Positions 24,204-31,420 of a DNA stretch of 64,000 bases are shown here, piece by piece. Both the position numbers and the translations under genes were made by a program. Each line of letters starts with the position of its first letter. The first letter of the stretch is position 1. The stretch covers positions 62,001-126,000 of the forward strand of contig CAZWMT010000002.1 in NCBI GenBank assembly GCA_964635055.1, in the 5' to 3' direction. The DNA comes from JAEUJM01 sp964635055. GTDB lineage: Bacteria > Actinomycetota > Acidimicrobiia > Acidimicrobiales > DATDAH01. The notes under the pieces are model-generated. The model was not told the DNA's origin and did no database searches. It saw nothing but the letters and a program-made list of their open reading frames with translations.

Positions 24204-25624
24204 GAGGAGACCCCCTTGTCCGGAGCGCCGTCCCGGACGGGGCGGGCCTTCCAGAAGTAGTTGTGGACGCCGTCGGCCGTGGTGAGGCGGCGGAAGGTCA
24301 TCTCCACCCGGTCGCCGATGGCCAGCGTCGAGGCGTCGACGTCGGTGAGCTCGACCGGGAACCGGCCACCACCGTCGAAGTCCACCACCGCGAACACGAT
24401 GGGCGGGCTCGGCGAGTAGGCGAGGTGGTCGATGGTGAAGGTGACGATGGTGGCGGCGACGTCGGCCATCGGCGCCGGTGCGCCCTCGTCGAGGGTGCCG
24501 TCGGCGTAGGAGATGCGGGCCGGGGGCAGGCTGAGGGCGCCCGAGGGGTCCCGGGAGCCGACGAAGCCGAACTTCCACTCGGTGCGCCGGGCCGACGGCG
24601 GCGCGGCGGCGCGCTGGGGCTCGGGGCGGTTGGGGGGCTGGACGCTGACCTCGCCCCGCCACGACAGGAAGGTGCCGTAGGGGACGGGAGCGCCGGCCGC
24701 CACCTGCGCGGCGACGGTGCGCGCCGGCGCCCAGGCGGCGAGGGCCTCGGTGGTGCGGAAGACGAACACGTCGGCGCCGTCGGCCAGCGAGACGAGGGCG
24801 AGCACCTGGCCGGGCCCGGCGCCTTCGAGCAGGGCGGTGAGGGCGAGGCCGGCGGCGGCCGCGCCGGTGGCACCGATGGTGGCCGAGAAGTCGTCCGCGA
24901 CGGCGGTCTCACCCACCCCGAGCTTGCGGGAGACGGCCTTGTTGGCCCGGCCGTGCGTGCCGACCACGGCCACGCGGTCCACCTGCTCGGCGCTGACGCC
25001 GGCGTCCTTCAGGGCGAGGTCCCAGGCGTCGAGCCCCAGGGGGACGTAGACGGACTCGCCGAAGCGCTCCTCCCACGTCTTCGAGTTGGTGGCACCGGGC
25101 GTGCGCCACCGGTCGAGGAACTCCTCGGTGAGCGAGGCTCCGCCGAGGTGCTCGGCCAGGACCCCGTCTCCCTCTCCCACGACCAGCGCGGCGCCGGCGT
25201 CGCCGCCGGCGGCCTCGTCCGCGCTGGTGGGTGCCCCCGAGCGGAGGTCGGCGCTGGCCACGAGGGTGGTCCCCCCGCCGGCGAGTGCCGCCGCGAGCGC
25301 GCCGGCGGCCGAGCGGCTCGAGCCGACCGCGTCGAAGGCGAGCACCGTCCGGTCGAGGCGCAAGGCGGCATGGATGGTGGTGGCGTTGGTCTTGTCGAGG
25401 TAGGGCGGGGAGGTGGTGGCGAACCACAAGGCCTCCGGAGCGGCGGCGGGAGCGCTGCGCAGTGCCAGGCGGGCGGCCTCGACCGCGAGCGTGGTGGCGT
25501 CCTCGTCGTAGGACGCGACCGTCCGCTGCCCGCGGCCACCTCCCTTGCCGAAGGTGGCCCGGATCTCGCCGCGGTCGAGGCGGCGGTAGGGCACGTAGGC
25601 GGCAGCGCTGAGGATCCCTCGCAT
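24200..25624 (-). CDS. KAS III/HMG-CoA-synthase-fold protein fused to a C-terminal OB (DUF35) domain
   Basis: The 474-residue protein opens with ILSAAAYVPYRRLDRGEI, typical of HMG-CoA synthase and KAS III folds, and runs through two thiolase-like halves (about 1-320). Then come a proline-rich linker and a DUF35 OB-fold domain (about 370-470, with TIVTFTIDHLAYSPSPPIVF and GDRVEMTFRRL). I find no cysteine in the whole protein, and VGSSRSAAGAL stands where the nucleophilic Cys should be. Claisen condensation by the usual route is therefore impossible. It is the first gene of a two-gene operon with the thiolase at 23007, which suggests an acyl-CoA-handling complex. Confidence 0.82.
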   Translation of the reverse strand: MRGILSAAAYVPYRRLDRGEIRATFGKGGGRGQRTVASYDEDATTLAVEAARLALRSAPAAAPEALWFATTSPPYLDKTNATTIHAALRLDRTVLAFDAVGSSRSAAGALAAALAGGGTTLVASADLRSGAPTSADEAAGGDAGAALVVGEGDGVLAEHLGGASLTEEFLDRWRTPGATNSKTWEERFGESVYVPLGLDAWDLALKDAGVSAEQVDRVAVVGTHGRANKAVSRKLGVGETAVADDFSATIGATGAAAAGLALTALLEGAGPGQVLALVSLADGADVFVFRTTEALAAWAPARTVAAQVAAGAPVPYGTFLSWRGEVSVQPPNRPEPQRAAAPPSARRTEWKFGFVGSRDPSGALSLPPARISYADGTLDEGAPAPMADVAATIVTFTIDHLAYSPSPPIVFAVVDFDGGGRFPVELTDVDASTLAIGDRVEMTFRRLTTADGVHNYFWKARPVRDGAPDKGVSS

Positions 25625-25828
25625 CGCGCCGGAGTGTACGAGCGGGCCCGCCGGGGCGGCGAACGGGCCACGTGTCGGACGGGGCGCTGTGTCGGAGGGG
25701 GGCGCCGTGGCGAGCGCCTGACGTGAAGGACCTGGAAGACCTGGCGGAACGGGCGGCGCGGCGGACAGGGTGCCCTTCCCGCTCGGCCATGATGGGGAGA
25801 TGGTCATTCCTCGGCGCGGCAGGTCCTG

Positions 25829-27070
25829 ATGGACGGATCCACCGGGCCGCTCGCCGGCGTGCGGGTGCTGGCCGCCGAGCAGATGCAGGCCCTGCCCTTC
25901 GCCACCCAATTGCTGGCCCGGCTCGGCGCCGACGTGGTGAAGGTCGAGCACCCCACGCAGGGCGAGTCCGGTCGCGGGGCGCATCCGGCCATGACCGATC
26001 CCGAGGGGCGCGCCGTGGGCGCCACCTTCCTGCGCAACAACCTGGGCAAGCGCAGCGTGGGCATCGATCTGAAGGCGCCCGAGGGCCGGGACCTCTTCCT
26101 CGACCTCGTGCCCCACTTCGACGTCGTGGCCGAGAACTTCAAGGCGGGCACCATGGACCGCCTGGGCCTCTCCTACGCCGAGGTCGCCGAGCGCCACCCC
26201 GGCATCGTCTACGTTTCGGTGTCGGGCTTCGGCAACGCCCCGTCACCCGAGGGGGCGCACAGCCCCTACCGCGAGTGGCCGGCCTACGCCTCGGTGGTCG
26301 AGGCCATGTCGGGGGTGTACGAGTGGGCCCGGCGCCCGGGCGAGCCGCCCCGCCCCAACCCCGTGGGCGCACTCGGCGACATCAGCTCTGCGCTCTTCGC
26401 GGTGATCGGCGTCCTCGCCGCGCTCCGCGAGCGCGACCGCACCGGCCTCGGGCAGCAGGTTGACGTCGCCATGCTGGATTCGCTGCTGGCGATGACCGAC
26501 GTCGTCACCAACATGTGGTCGCTCGGCGTGCGCCCCGACAACCCGATGCAACTCATCCTCGAGGCGTTCGCGGCGTCGGACGGGTACGTGGTCGTCCAGG
26601 TCGTGCGCGAGCACCAGTTCGAGCGTCTGGCCGAGCTGGTCGGCCACCCCGAGTGGGTCGCCGATCCCCGCTTCGCGACCCGGGCGGGCTGGGTGGCCCA
26701 CCTCGACGACACCATCCGGCCGGCCCTCGAGGCCTGGCTGGCCACCCGCACCCGAGCCGAGGCCACCGCGGCGCTCAGCGCGGCGGGCATCGCGGCCGGC
26801 ATCTGCGCCACCGCGCCCGAGGTGATCGCCGACCCGCACGTGACCGCGCGCCACATGCTGGTGTCGATGGCGCGCACGGACGGCGTGGACGAGCCGGTGC
26901 TGGTGCCCGGCAACCCGGTGAAGCTGTCGAACCTGCACGACCCCGCAGAGTCGCCGGGCACGAGGGTGCCGTGGGTGGGTGAGCACACCGTCGAGGTGCT
27001 GCGGGCCGAGCTGGGCCTGTCCGGCGCCGAGTTGCAGCGGCTGAGCGAGGCGGGTGTCATCACGCCGTGA
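25829..27070 (+). CDS. CaiB/BaiF-type (family III) CoA transferase
   Basis: The 413-residue protein has the full family III fold: LAGVRVLAAEQMQALPFATQ, LLARLGADVVKVEHPTQGES, NNLGKRSVGIDLKAPEGRDL, FDVVAENFKAGTMDRLGLSY and the catalytic-Asp segment GALGDISSALFAVIGVLAAL. It transfers or racemises CoA esters; the substrate is unknown. It is divergent from the thiolase operon (204 bp gap, without other recognisable elements). Its stop overlaps the cytochrome c start (GTGA), an unusual pairing. Confidence 0.93.
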   Translation: MDGSTGPLAGVRVLAAEQMQALPFATQLLARLGADVVKVEHPTQGESGRGAHPAMTDPEGRAVGATFLRNNLGKRSVGIDLKAPEGRDLFLDLVPHFDVVAENFKAGTMDRLGLSYAEVAERHPGIVYVSVSGFGNAPSPEGAHSPYREWPAYASVVEAMSGVYEWARRPGEPPRPNPVGALGDISSALFAVIGVLAALRERDRTGLGQQVDVAMLDSLLAMTDVVTNMWSLGVRPDNPMQLILEAFAASDGYVVVQVVREHQFERLAELVGHPEWVADPRFATRAGWVAHLDDTIRPALEAWLATRTRAEATAALSAAGIAAGICATAPEVIADPHVTARHMLVSMARTDGVDEPVLVPGNPVKLSNLHDPAESPGTRVPWVGEHTVEVLRAELGLSGAELQRLSEAGVITP

Positions 27071-27468
27071 GTGCGCAGAAGAAGACGAAGAAGAAGAAGG
27101 ACAGCGACAACGGCTCCGCGTGGATGGTGTGGGCCCTGGTCGGCGCGGTCACGCTGGTCATCTGCATCCTCGTGGTGGTCGTGGTCGGCTCGGGCGGGTC
27201 GGACGAGACCCCCAACAGCACCGACGGGCCCATCGACGCCGAGGCGTTGTACGGGGTGCACTGCGCCAACTGCCATGCGATCGACGGCAGTGGCGCCATC
27301 GGCCCGCAGGTGAACGACGGTCGGGTGGTGCGCCGCTACCCGGACATCGACGACCAGATCGCGGTCATCACCGACGGGGTACCCAACACACCGGCCATGC
27401 CACCGTTCGACGATGTCCTGAGCGATGCCGAGATCCGCGCCGTAGCGGAGTACGAGCGCTCGCTCTAG
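27067..27468 (+). CDS. Membrane-anchored class I c-type cytochrome
   Basis: The 133-residue protein has a Lys-rich cytoplasmic N-terminus (KKTKKKKD), a membrane anchor (about 18-40) and one heme domain. The motif is HCANCH with C66, C69 and H70; M111 in NTPAMPPF is the likely sixth ligand. It is probably an electron carrier at the outer face of the membrane. The GTG start overlaps the CoA transferase stop by 4 nt. Confidence 0.9.
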   Translation: MSAQKKTKKKKDSDNGSAWMVWALVGAVTLVICILVVVVVGSGGSDETPNSTDGPIDAEALYGVHCANCHAIDGSGAIGPQVNDGRVVRRYPDIDDQIAVITDGVPNTPAMPPFDDVLSDAEIRAVAEYERSL

Positions 27469-27529
27469 CCCTAAGCTCCGATGGTCCGGATGGGTCGGCC
27501 ACTGAAGGGTCGACCGGGAGGGAGCAGGT

Positions 27530-28129
27530 ATGCGGCGACGGTGGCTGGGAACGGCAGTGGGGGCCCTGGCGCTCCTGGTGGTGTGGCCGACGCCCGCGTC
27601 GGCGGGCGGCGACCGGGAGGACGTCGCCTTCGACGCGATCGCCGCGAAGGGCGATGTGCTGGCGTCGACCTACTCGGCCAACTTCACCGACATCTTCCTC
27701 ACCCACCTGAAGGTGCGGGTCACCACGCGGCAGGGGAGCAACCCCGTCACCTCGCCGGCGTGGCACAACACCAACACCGAGTTGCGGGCCTTCCTCGATG
27801 TCACCAACACCCACGGCGGCCCCGACTTCCTGGTGACCCTCGGGACCCCTCAGGAGGCGCCGCCCTTCACGTTCGTGGCCGAGGTCACCAGCCTGCTGGG
27901 TGACACACCGACGCCGGTGGAGTGCGGGGCGACCGCCACCTTCACGGAGCCGAACATCTTCAAGGCCAACATCCCGAGCGACTGCTGGGCGCCGCTCGAC
28001 GTCATCAGGGTGCGCGAACGGGTGGCCCTGGTGTGGGATCCACCGCCCGTCGGCGGCACCCAGGGCACCGACAAGGCCCCCGACGTGGGCTGGGGGCCGT
28101 TCCTGCAGGCACCCCCGCCGCCACCCTGA
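27530..28129 (+). CDS. Secreted protein, paralogue of the next gene
   Basis: The 199-residue protein has a Sec signal (RRRWLGTAVGALALLVVWPT, cleavage after ASA near residue 25). The mature part is beta-rich, with two Cys and a Pro tail (PPPPP). It shares with the 28224 protein the motifs NPVTSPAWHNTNTELRAFLD, a central ECGATATFTEPN-like segment, and GTDKAPDVG near the end. I do not know the family. A GGGAGGGAG site supports the ATG at 27530. Confidence 0.75.
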   Translation: MRRRWLGTAVGALALLVVWPTPASAGGDREDVAFDAIAAKGDVLASTYSANFTDIFLTHLKVRVTTRQGSNPVTSPAWHNTNTELRAFLDVTNTHGGPDFLVTLGTPQEAPPFTFVAEVTSLLGDTPTPVECGATATFTEPNIFKANIPSDCWAPLDVIRVRERVALVWDPPPVGGTQGTDKAPDVGWGPFLQAPPPPP

Positions 28130-28223
28130 GTCGATCCCGAGGCGTTACAACTTGACATAGAGTGTCACATCCGGCACATTGCTGGTCGTCCCTTCGCGAC
28201 CAACGAGAATGAGGTACGACCAG

Positions 28224-28814
28224 ATGAGACGACTTCTCGCCGCAACCGTGTTGCCGGCGATCGTGTTCTGCCTGCTCGCCGCACCGTCCGGAGCGGTGAC
28301 CAACACCGACCCGGCCGGTGACGCCGTCAAGCCCCAGGGAGACATCCGCCGCTACGTGCTGCGCCACGACGACGCGTCGGGCCGCTACGTCGCCAAGATC
28401 ACCGTGGCCCGGGGCGTGAACCCGGTGACCACCCGGTCGTGGCGGGGCACCAACACCGAGATCCGGGTGTTCTGGGACACGACGCCCTTGCCGGGCGAGG
28501 AGTTCCGCACCGACCTGCACACGGTGTCGGGCAGCCCGAACGTGTTCACGGCGGAGACGGTGGCCAACCTGCCGGTGGACCTCGGCGGTCCCGCCATCCC
28601 GTCGGGCCTCGACTGCACCGCCACGACGGCAACGGGCACCGGTCCGACCGTGGCCTACCTGGCACCCAACACCTACAAGGTGCGAGTGCCCGACGACTGC
28701 CTGCCCCTGGCCCAGAGCGTGTCGGCCCGGATCGAGATGACCTTCGATCCCCGTCCCGCGGGGGGCACCGACATGGACAAGGCGCCGAACACGGGCACGG
28801 TGGCCATCCCCTGA
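28224..28814 (+). CDS. Secreted protein, paralogue of the previous gene
   Basis: The 196-residue protein has a Sec signal (RRLLAATVLPAIVFCLLAAP) and then TNTDPAGDAVKPQGDIR, the opening seen in bacterial extracellular beta-sandwich domains. NPVTTRSWRGTNTEIRVFWD and DMDKAPNTG match its neighbour. The ATG at 28224 is chosen for GAGG 9 bp upstream; an ATG at 28209 is in frame. The paralogues are only distantly similar, so the duplication is old. A strong hairpin follows the stop. Confidence 0.75.
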   Translation: MRRLLAATVLPAIVFCLLAAPSGAVTNTDPAGDAVKPQGDIRRYVLRHDDASGRYVAKITVARGVNPVTTRSWRGTNTEIRVFWDTTPLPGEEFRTDLHTVSGSPNVFTAETVANLPVDLGGPAIPSGLDCTATTATGTGPTVAYLAPNTYKVRVPDDCLPLAQSVSARIEMTFDPRPAGGTDMDKAPNTGTVAIP

Positions 28815-28817
28815 CGG

Positions 28818-28853
28818 GCCGGCCCCGCACGAGGAGCCTCGGCGGGGGCCGGC
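28818..28853 (+). terminator. GC-rich hairpin after the secreted-protein pair
   Basis: Arms GCCGGCCCCGC (28818-28828) and GCGGGGGCCGGC (28842-28853) pair with one bulge. An inner stem CGAGG/CCTCG closes a 2-base loop. There is no T-run, as is common for terminators in GC-rich actinobacteria. Confidence 0.65.
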
Positions 28854-28854
28854 G

Positions 28855-28884
28855 TTGACCGGCCCTCGTCCGGCTCCCTAGTCT
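28855..28884 (+). promoter_or_regulatory. Putative housekeeping promoter of the acyl-CoA dehydrogenase
   Basis: TTGACC (28855-28860) is followed after 18 bp by TAGTCT (28879-28884). The TetR-like palindrome starts 2 bp further on, so a bound repressor would cover the start site. Confidence 0.5.
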
Positions 28885-28886
28885 CG

Positions 28887-28907
28887 GATCTGACGACCCG
28901 TCAGATC
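28887..28907. promoter_or_regulatory. TetR-type operator palindrome
   Basis: GATCTGACG (28887-28895), ACC and CGTCAGATC (28899-28907) form a perfect 9+3+9 palindrome. It lies 33 bp before the acyl-CoA dehydrogenase start and immediately downstream of the promoter. Its TGACG-N3-CGTCA core recurs at 44418-44434. Confidence 0.8.
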
Positions 28908-28940
28908 GCCCACGGGTCCCGCCGCCGCCCGGGGAGAACC

Positions 28941-30119
28941 ATGGATTTCGAGTTCAGCGACGAACAAGAGGCCTTCGTGAAGGAGGTCGTCGCCTTCCTC
29001 GACGCTCACGACGACCCCGAGATCTTCGACGTCACCCGCGAGAACATGGCCCAGATCGTGGACACGCCCCGCCGCCGCGAGTTCATGGCCGAGCTGGGAG
29101 CCCAGGGCTGGCTGGGCATGACGTGGCCCAAGGAGTACGGCGGCGCCGAGGGCGAGGGCGTCTACGAGTACCTGCTCAACGAGCAACTCGCGGGCCGGGG
29201 CGGCCCCCAGATCGGCAAGGGCGTGGGCATCATCGGCAAGACGCTGATCGCCCACGGGTCCGACAAGCTCAAGGCCGAGTTCCTGCCCAAGATCCTGCGC
29301 AACGAGGTGGAGTTCGCGGTGGGCTACAGCGAGCCCGACGCCGGCTCGGACGCCGCGTCGATGAAGCTGAAGGCCACCAGGGACGGTGACGGGTGGCGCC
29401 TCAACGGGCAGAAGGTGTGGACCACCTCGGCCCACTTCGCCGAGTGGTACTGGCTGGGCGCCCGCACCGACCCCGACGACAAGCACGGCGGCATCACCTT
29501 GTTCCTCGTCCCGCTCGACCAGCCCGGCATCACCATCAAGGGCATGTGGACCATGGGCGACGAGCGCACCAACGAGGTCTTCATCGACGACGTGTTCGTG
29601 CACGACGACTACGTGGTGGGCGAGGTGGGCAAGGGCTTCCAGTACATCAGCCAGGCCCTCGACCTCGAGCGCTTCACCATGTTCACGTTCTCGCCCATCA
29701 AGCAGCGCCTCGACCTGCTGTGCGAGTACGTCCGCACCACCGTGCGCGACGGCGTGCCCCTGAAGGACGACCCGGTGATCCGCCGGCGCGTCGCCCGCCT
29801 GGTCACCGACGCCGAGGCCGCCCGCGTGCTCGGCCTGCGCTTCGTGGCCGCGTCGATGAAGGGCGGCGCCCCGCCCACCACCGACGCGTCGGAGTACAAG
29901 CTGTTCGCCACCGAGCTCTCGGTGCGCCTTGCCAACGAGTCGATGGACATCGCCGGCCCGGGCAGCGCCCTGCGGGTGAAGACCGAGGAGGCCCCCATGG
30001 CCGGCCGGGCCGAGTCGACCTACCGCTACACGGTGATCGACACCATCGGCGGCGGCACGTCGGAGGTGCAGAAGAACATCATCGCCCGCCGCAAGCTGGG
30101 CCTCCCCAAGAACTTCTGA
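28941..30119 (+). CDS. Acyl-CoA dehydrogenase
   Basis: The 392-residue flavoenzyme has the ACAD fold. MDFEFSDEQEAFVKEVVAFL opens the helical domain; YSEPDAGSDAASMKLKATRD and WTTSAHFAEWYWLGARTDPD form the FAD and substrate-binding middle; DTIGGGTSEVQKNIIARRKL is the C-terminal adenine-binding signature. It oxidises an acyl-CoA to the enoyl-CoA. The chain-length or steroid-type substrate cannot be read. Because it shares an operator with the MaoC/ACAD operon at 44.4 kb, it may form a heteromeric dehydrogenase with the protein at 45490 (inference). Confidence 0.95.
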   Translation: MDFEFSDEQEAFVKEVVAFLDAHDDPEIFDVTRENMAQIVDTPRRREFMAELGAQGWLGMTWPKEYGGAEGEGVYEYLLNEQLAGRGGPQIGKGVGIIGKTLIAHGSDKLKAEFLPKILRNEVEFAVGYSEPDAGSDAASMKLKATRDGDGWRLNGQKVWTTSAHFAEWYWLGARTDPDDKHGGITLFLVPLDQPGITIKGMWTMGDERTNEVFIDDVFVHDDYVVGEVGKGFQYISQALDLERFTMFTFSPIKQRLDLLCEYVRTTVRDGVPLKDDPVIRRRVARLVTDAEAARVLGLRFVAASMKGGAPPTTDASEYKLFATELSVRLANESMDIAGPGSALRVKTEEAPMAGRAESTYRYTVIDTIGGGTSEVQKNIIARRKLGLPKNF

Positions 30120-30153
30120 GCGCCACGCCTCCCGTGCCCCTCGCCAGATCTTC

Positions 30154-30204
30154 CGAACTCGACGCAATAGCTGTCGGAATCCGAGGGCTATTGCGTCGAG
30201 TTCG
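30154..30204. repeat. 18 bp perfect inverted repeat (stem-loop)
   Basis: Arms CGAACTCGACGCAATAGC (30154-30171) and GCTATTGCGTCGAGTTCG (30187-30204) are perfect complements. The 15 nt loop contains its own TCGGA-A-TCCGA palindrome. It fills the gap between the acyl-CoA dehydrogenase and the CoA transferase. A related imperfect palindrome, with AACTC outer ends, lies at 51597-51643. A terminator or REP-like element is likely. Confidence 0.75.
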
Positions 30205-30234
30205 TGGCCGCGCGGCAGCGGACCGAGGCAACCC

Positions 30235-31329
30235 GTGCTGAAGGGCGTCACGGTGCTCGACCTGTCGACGGTCGGGCCGGCGGCGCGGGCCGCCCGGATG
30301 TTGGCCGACTACGGGGCACGGGTCATCAAGGTGGGGGCGCCGGCCTCGTCCGGAGGCGTCCAGATCGAGCCGCCGTTCTACGCCTACGGCGGCCACCGGG
30401 GGATGGAGCGGGTCCGCCTCGACCTCAAGTCGGACGAGGGCAAGGCCGCCTTCCTGCGCCTCGCCGCCGACGCCGACGTGGTGATCGAGAGCTTCCGTCC
30501 CGGCGTGGTCGACCGCCTGGGGATTGGCTACGAAGCGGTGAAGGCGGTCAACCCCGACATCGTCTACTGCGCCACCAGCGGCTACGGCCAGACCGGGCCC
30601 AAGTCGCAGTGGGCGGGCCACGACGTGAACTACCTGGCCGCCGGCGGCTACTTCGCGTGCGCCGGCCGAGGGGCGGACGGCGAGCTGACCCTTCCCGGCG
30701 CCACCGTGGCCGACATCGCCGCCGGCGGCATGCAGGCCGTCGTCGCCATCCTGGCCGCGCTGGTGCAGCGGGCCGACCGCGGCGAGGGCGCCTACCTCGA
30801 CGTGTCGGTGGCCGACGGTGTGGTGGGCATGCTCGCCCTCCTGATCGACGAGCACCTGGCCACCGGCGTCGTGCCCGAGCCCGGTCACGACATCCTCACC
30901 GGCCGCTACGCCTGCTACGGCCTGTACCGCTGCGCCGACGGCGAGTGGGTGTCGGTCGGTGCGATCGAGCCCAAGTTCTACGCCAACCTGTGTCGCCTGC
31001 TCGGCTGCGACCAGTGGAGCGCGCATCAGAACGACGACGACGTCCAGGACCAGATCCGGGCCGACTTCGCCGCGGCGTTCGCTCGACGGAGCCGGGACGA
31101 GTGGGTCGCCGAGCTCGGCCCCGCCGACACCTGCGTCGCCCCTGTCAACAGCATCGACGAGGTGGTCGCCGACGCCCAGGTCCTCTCCCGCGGTGACGTG
31201 GTCGAAGCCGTCCGCCCCAGCGGCGAGACCTTCCGCCAGGTGGCCGCGGTGTGGGCCGGCGCCCCCCGACCCGAACGGGTCGACGTCCGCGAGCCAGGCT
31301 TCGACGACAGCGACGCCCTCTTGTACTGA
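30235..31329 (+). CDS. CaiB/BaiF-type CoA transferase (alpha-methylacyl-CoA racemase-like)
   Basis: The 364-residue protein is a family III CoA transferase of the racemase-like length. It has GVTVLDLSTVGPAARAARML, DYGARVIKVGAPASSGG, VRLDLKSDEGKAAFLRLAAD, VVIESFRPGVVDRLGIGYEA and the catalytic-Asp region LPGATVADIAAGGMQAVVAI. The start is GTG at 30235. Pieces of its 3' end recur as fossils at 34371-34439 and 39040-39087, upstream of two RCC1-type genes, so its 3' end and the first RCC1 gene were duplicated together. Confidence 0.93.
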   Translation: MLKGVTVLDLSTVGPAARAARMLADYGARVIKVGAPASSGGVQIEPPFYAYGGHRGMERVRLDLKSDEGKAAFLRLAADADVVIESFRPGVVDRLGIGYEAVKAVNPDIVYCATSGYGQTGPKSQWAGHDVNYLAAGGYFACAGRGADGELTLPGATVADIAAGGMQAVVAILAALVQRADRGEGAYLDVSVADGVVGMLALLIDEHLATGVVPEPGHDILTGRYACYGLYRCADGEWVSVGAIEPKFYANLCRLLGCDQWSAHQNDDDVQDQIRADFAAAFARRSRDEWVAELGPADTCVAPVNSIDEVVADAQVLSRGDVVEAVRPSGETFRQVAAVWAGAPRPERVDVREPGFDDSDALLY

Positions 31330-31420
31330 TCGGCACCGGTTCGGCGAACGAGCCCCTTGCTCCTGACCCGGCGGTCAGGGAGACTTCCCCGCACGTCGTG
31401 GCGGTCGGGAGGGTGATCCG

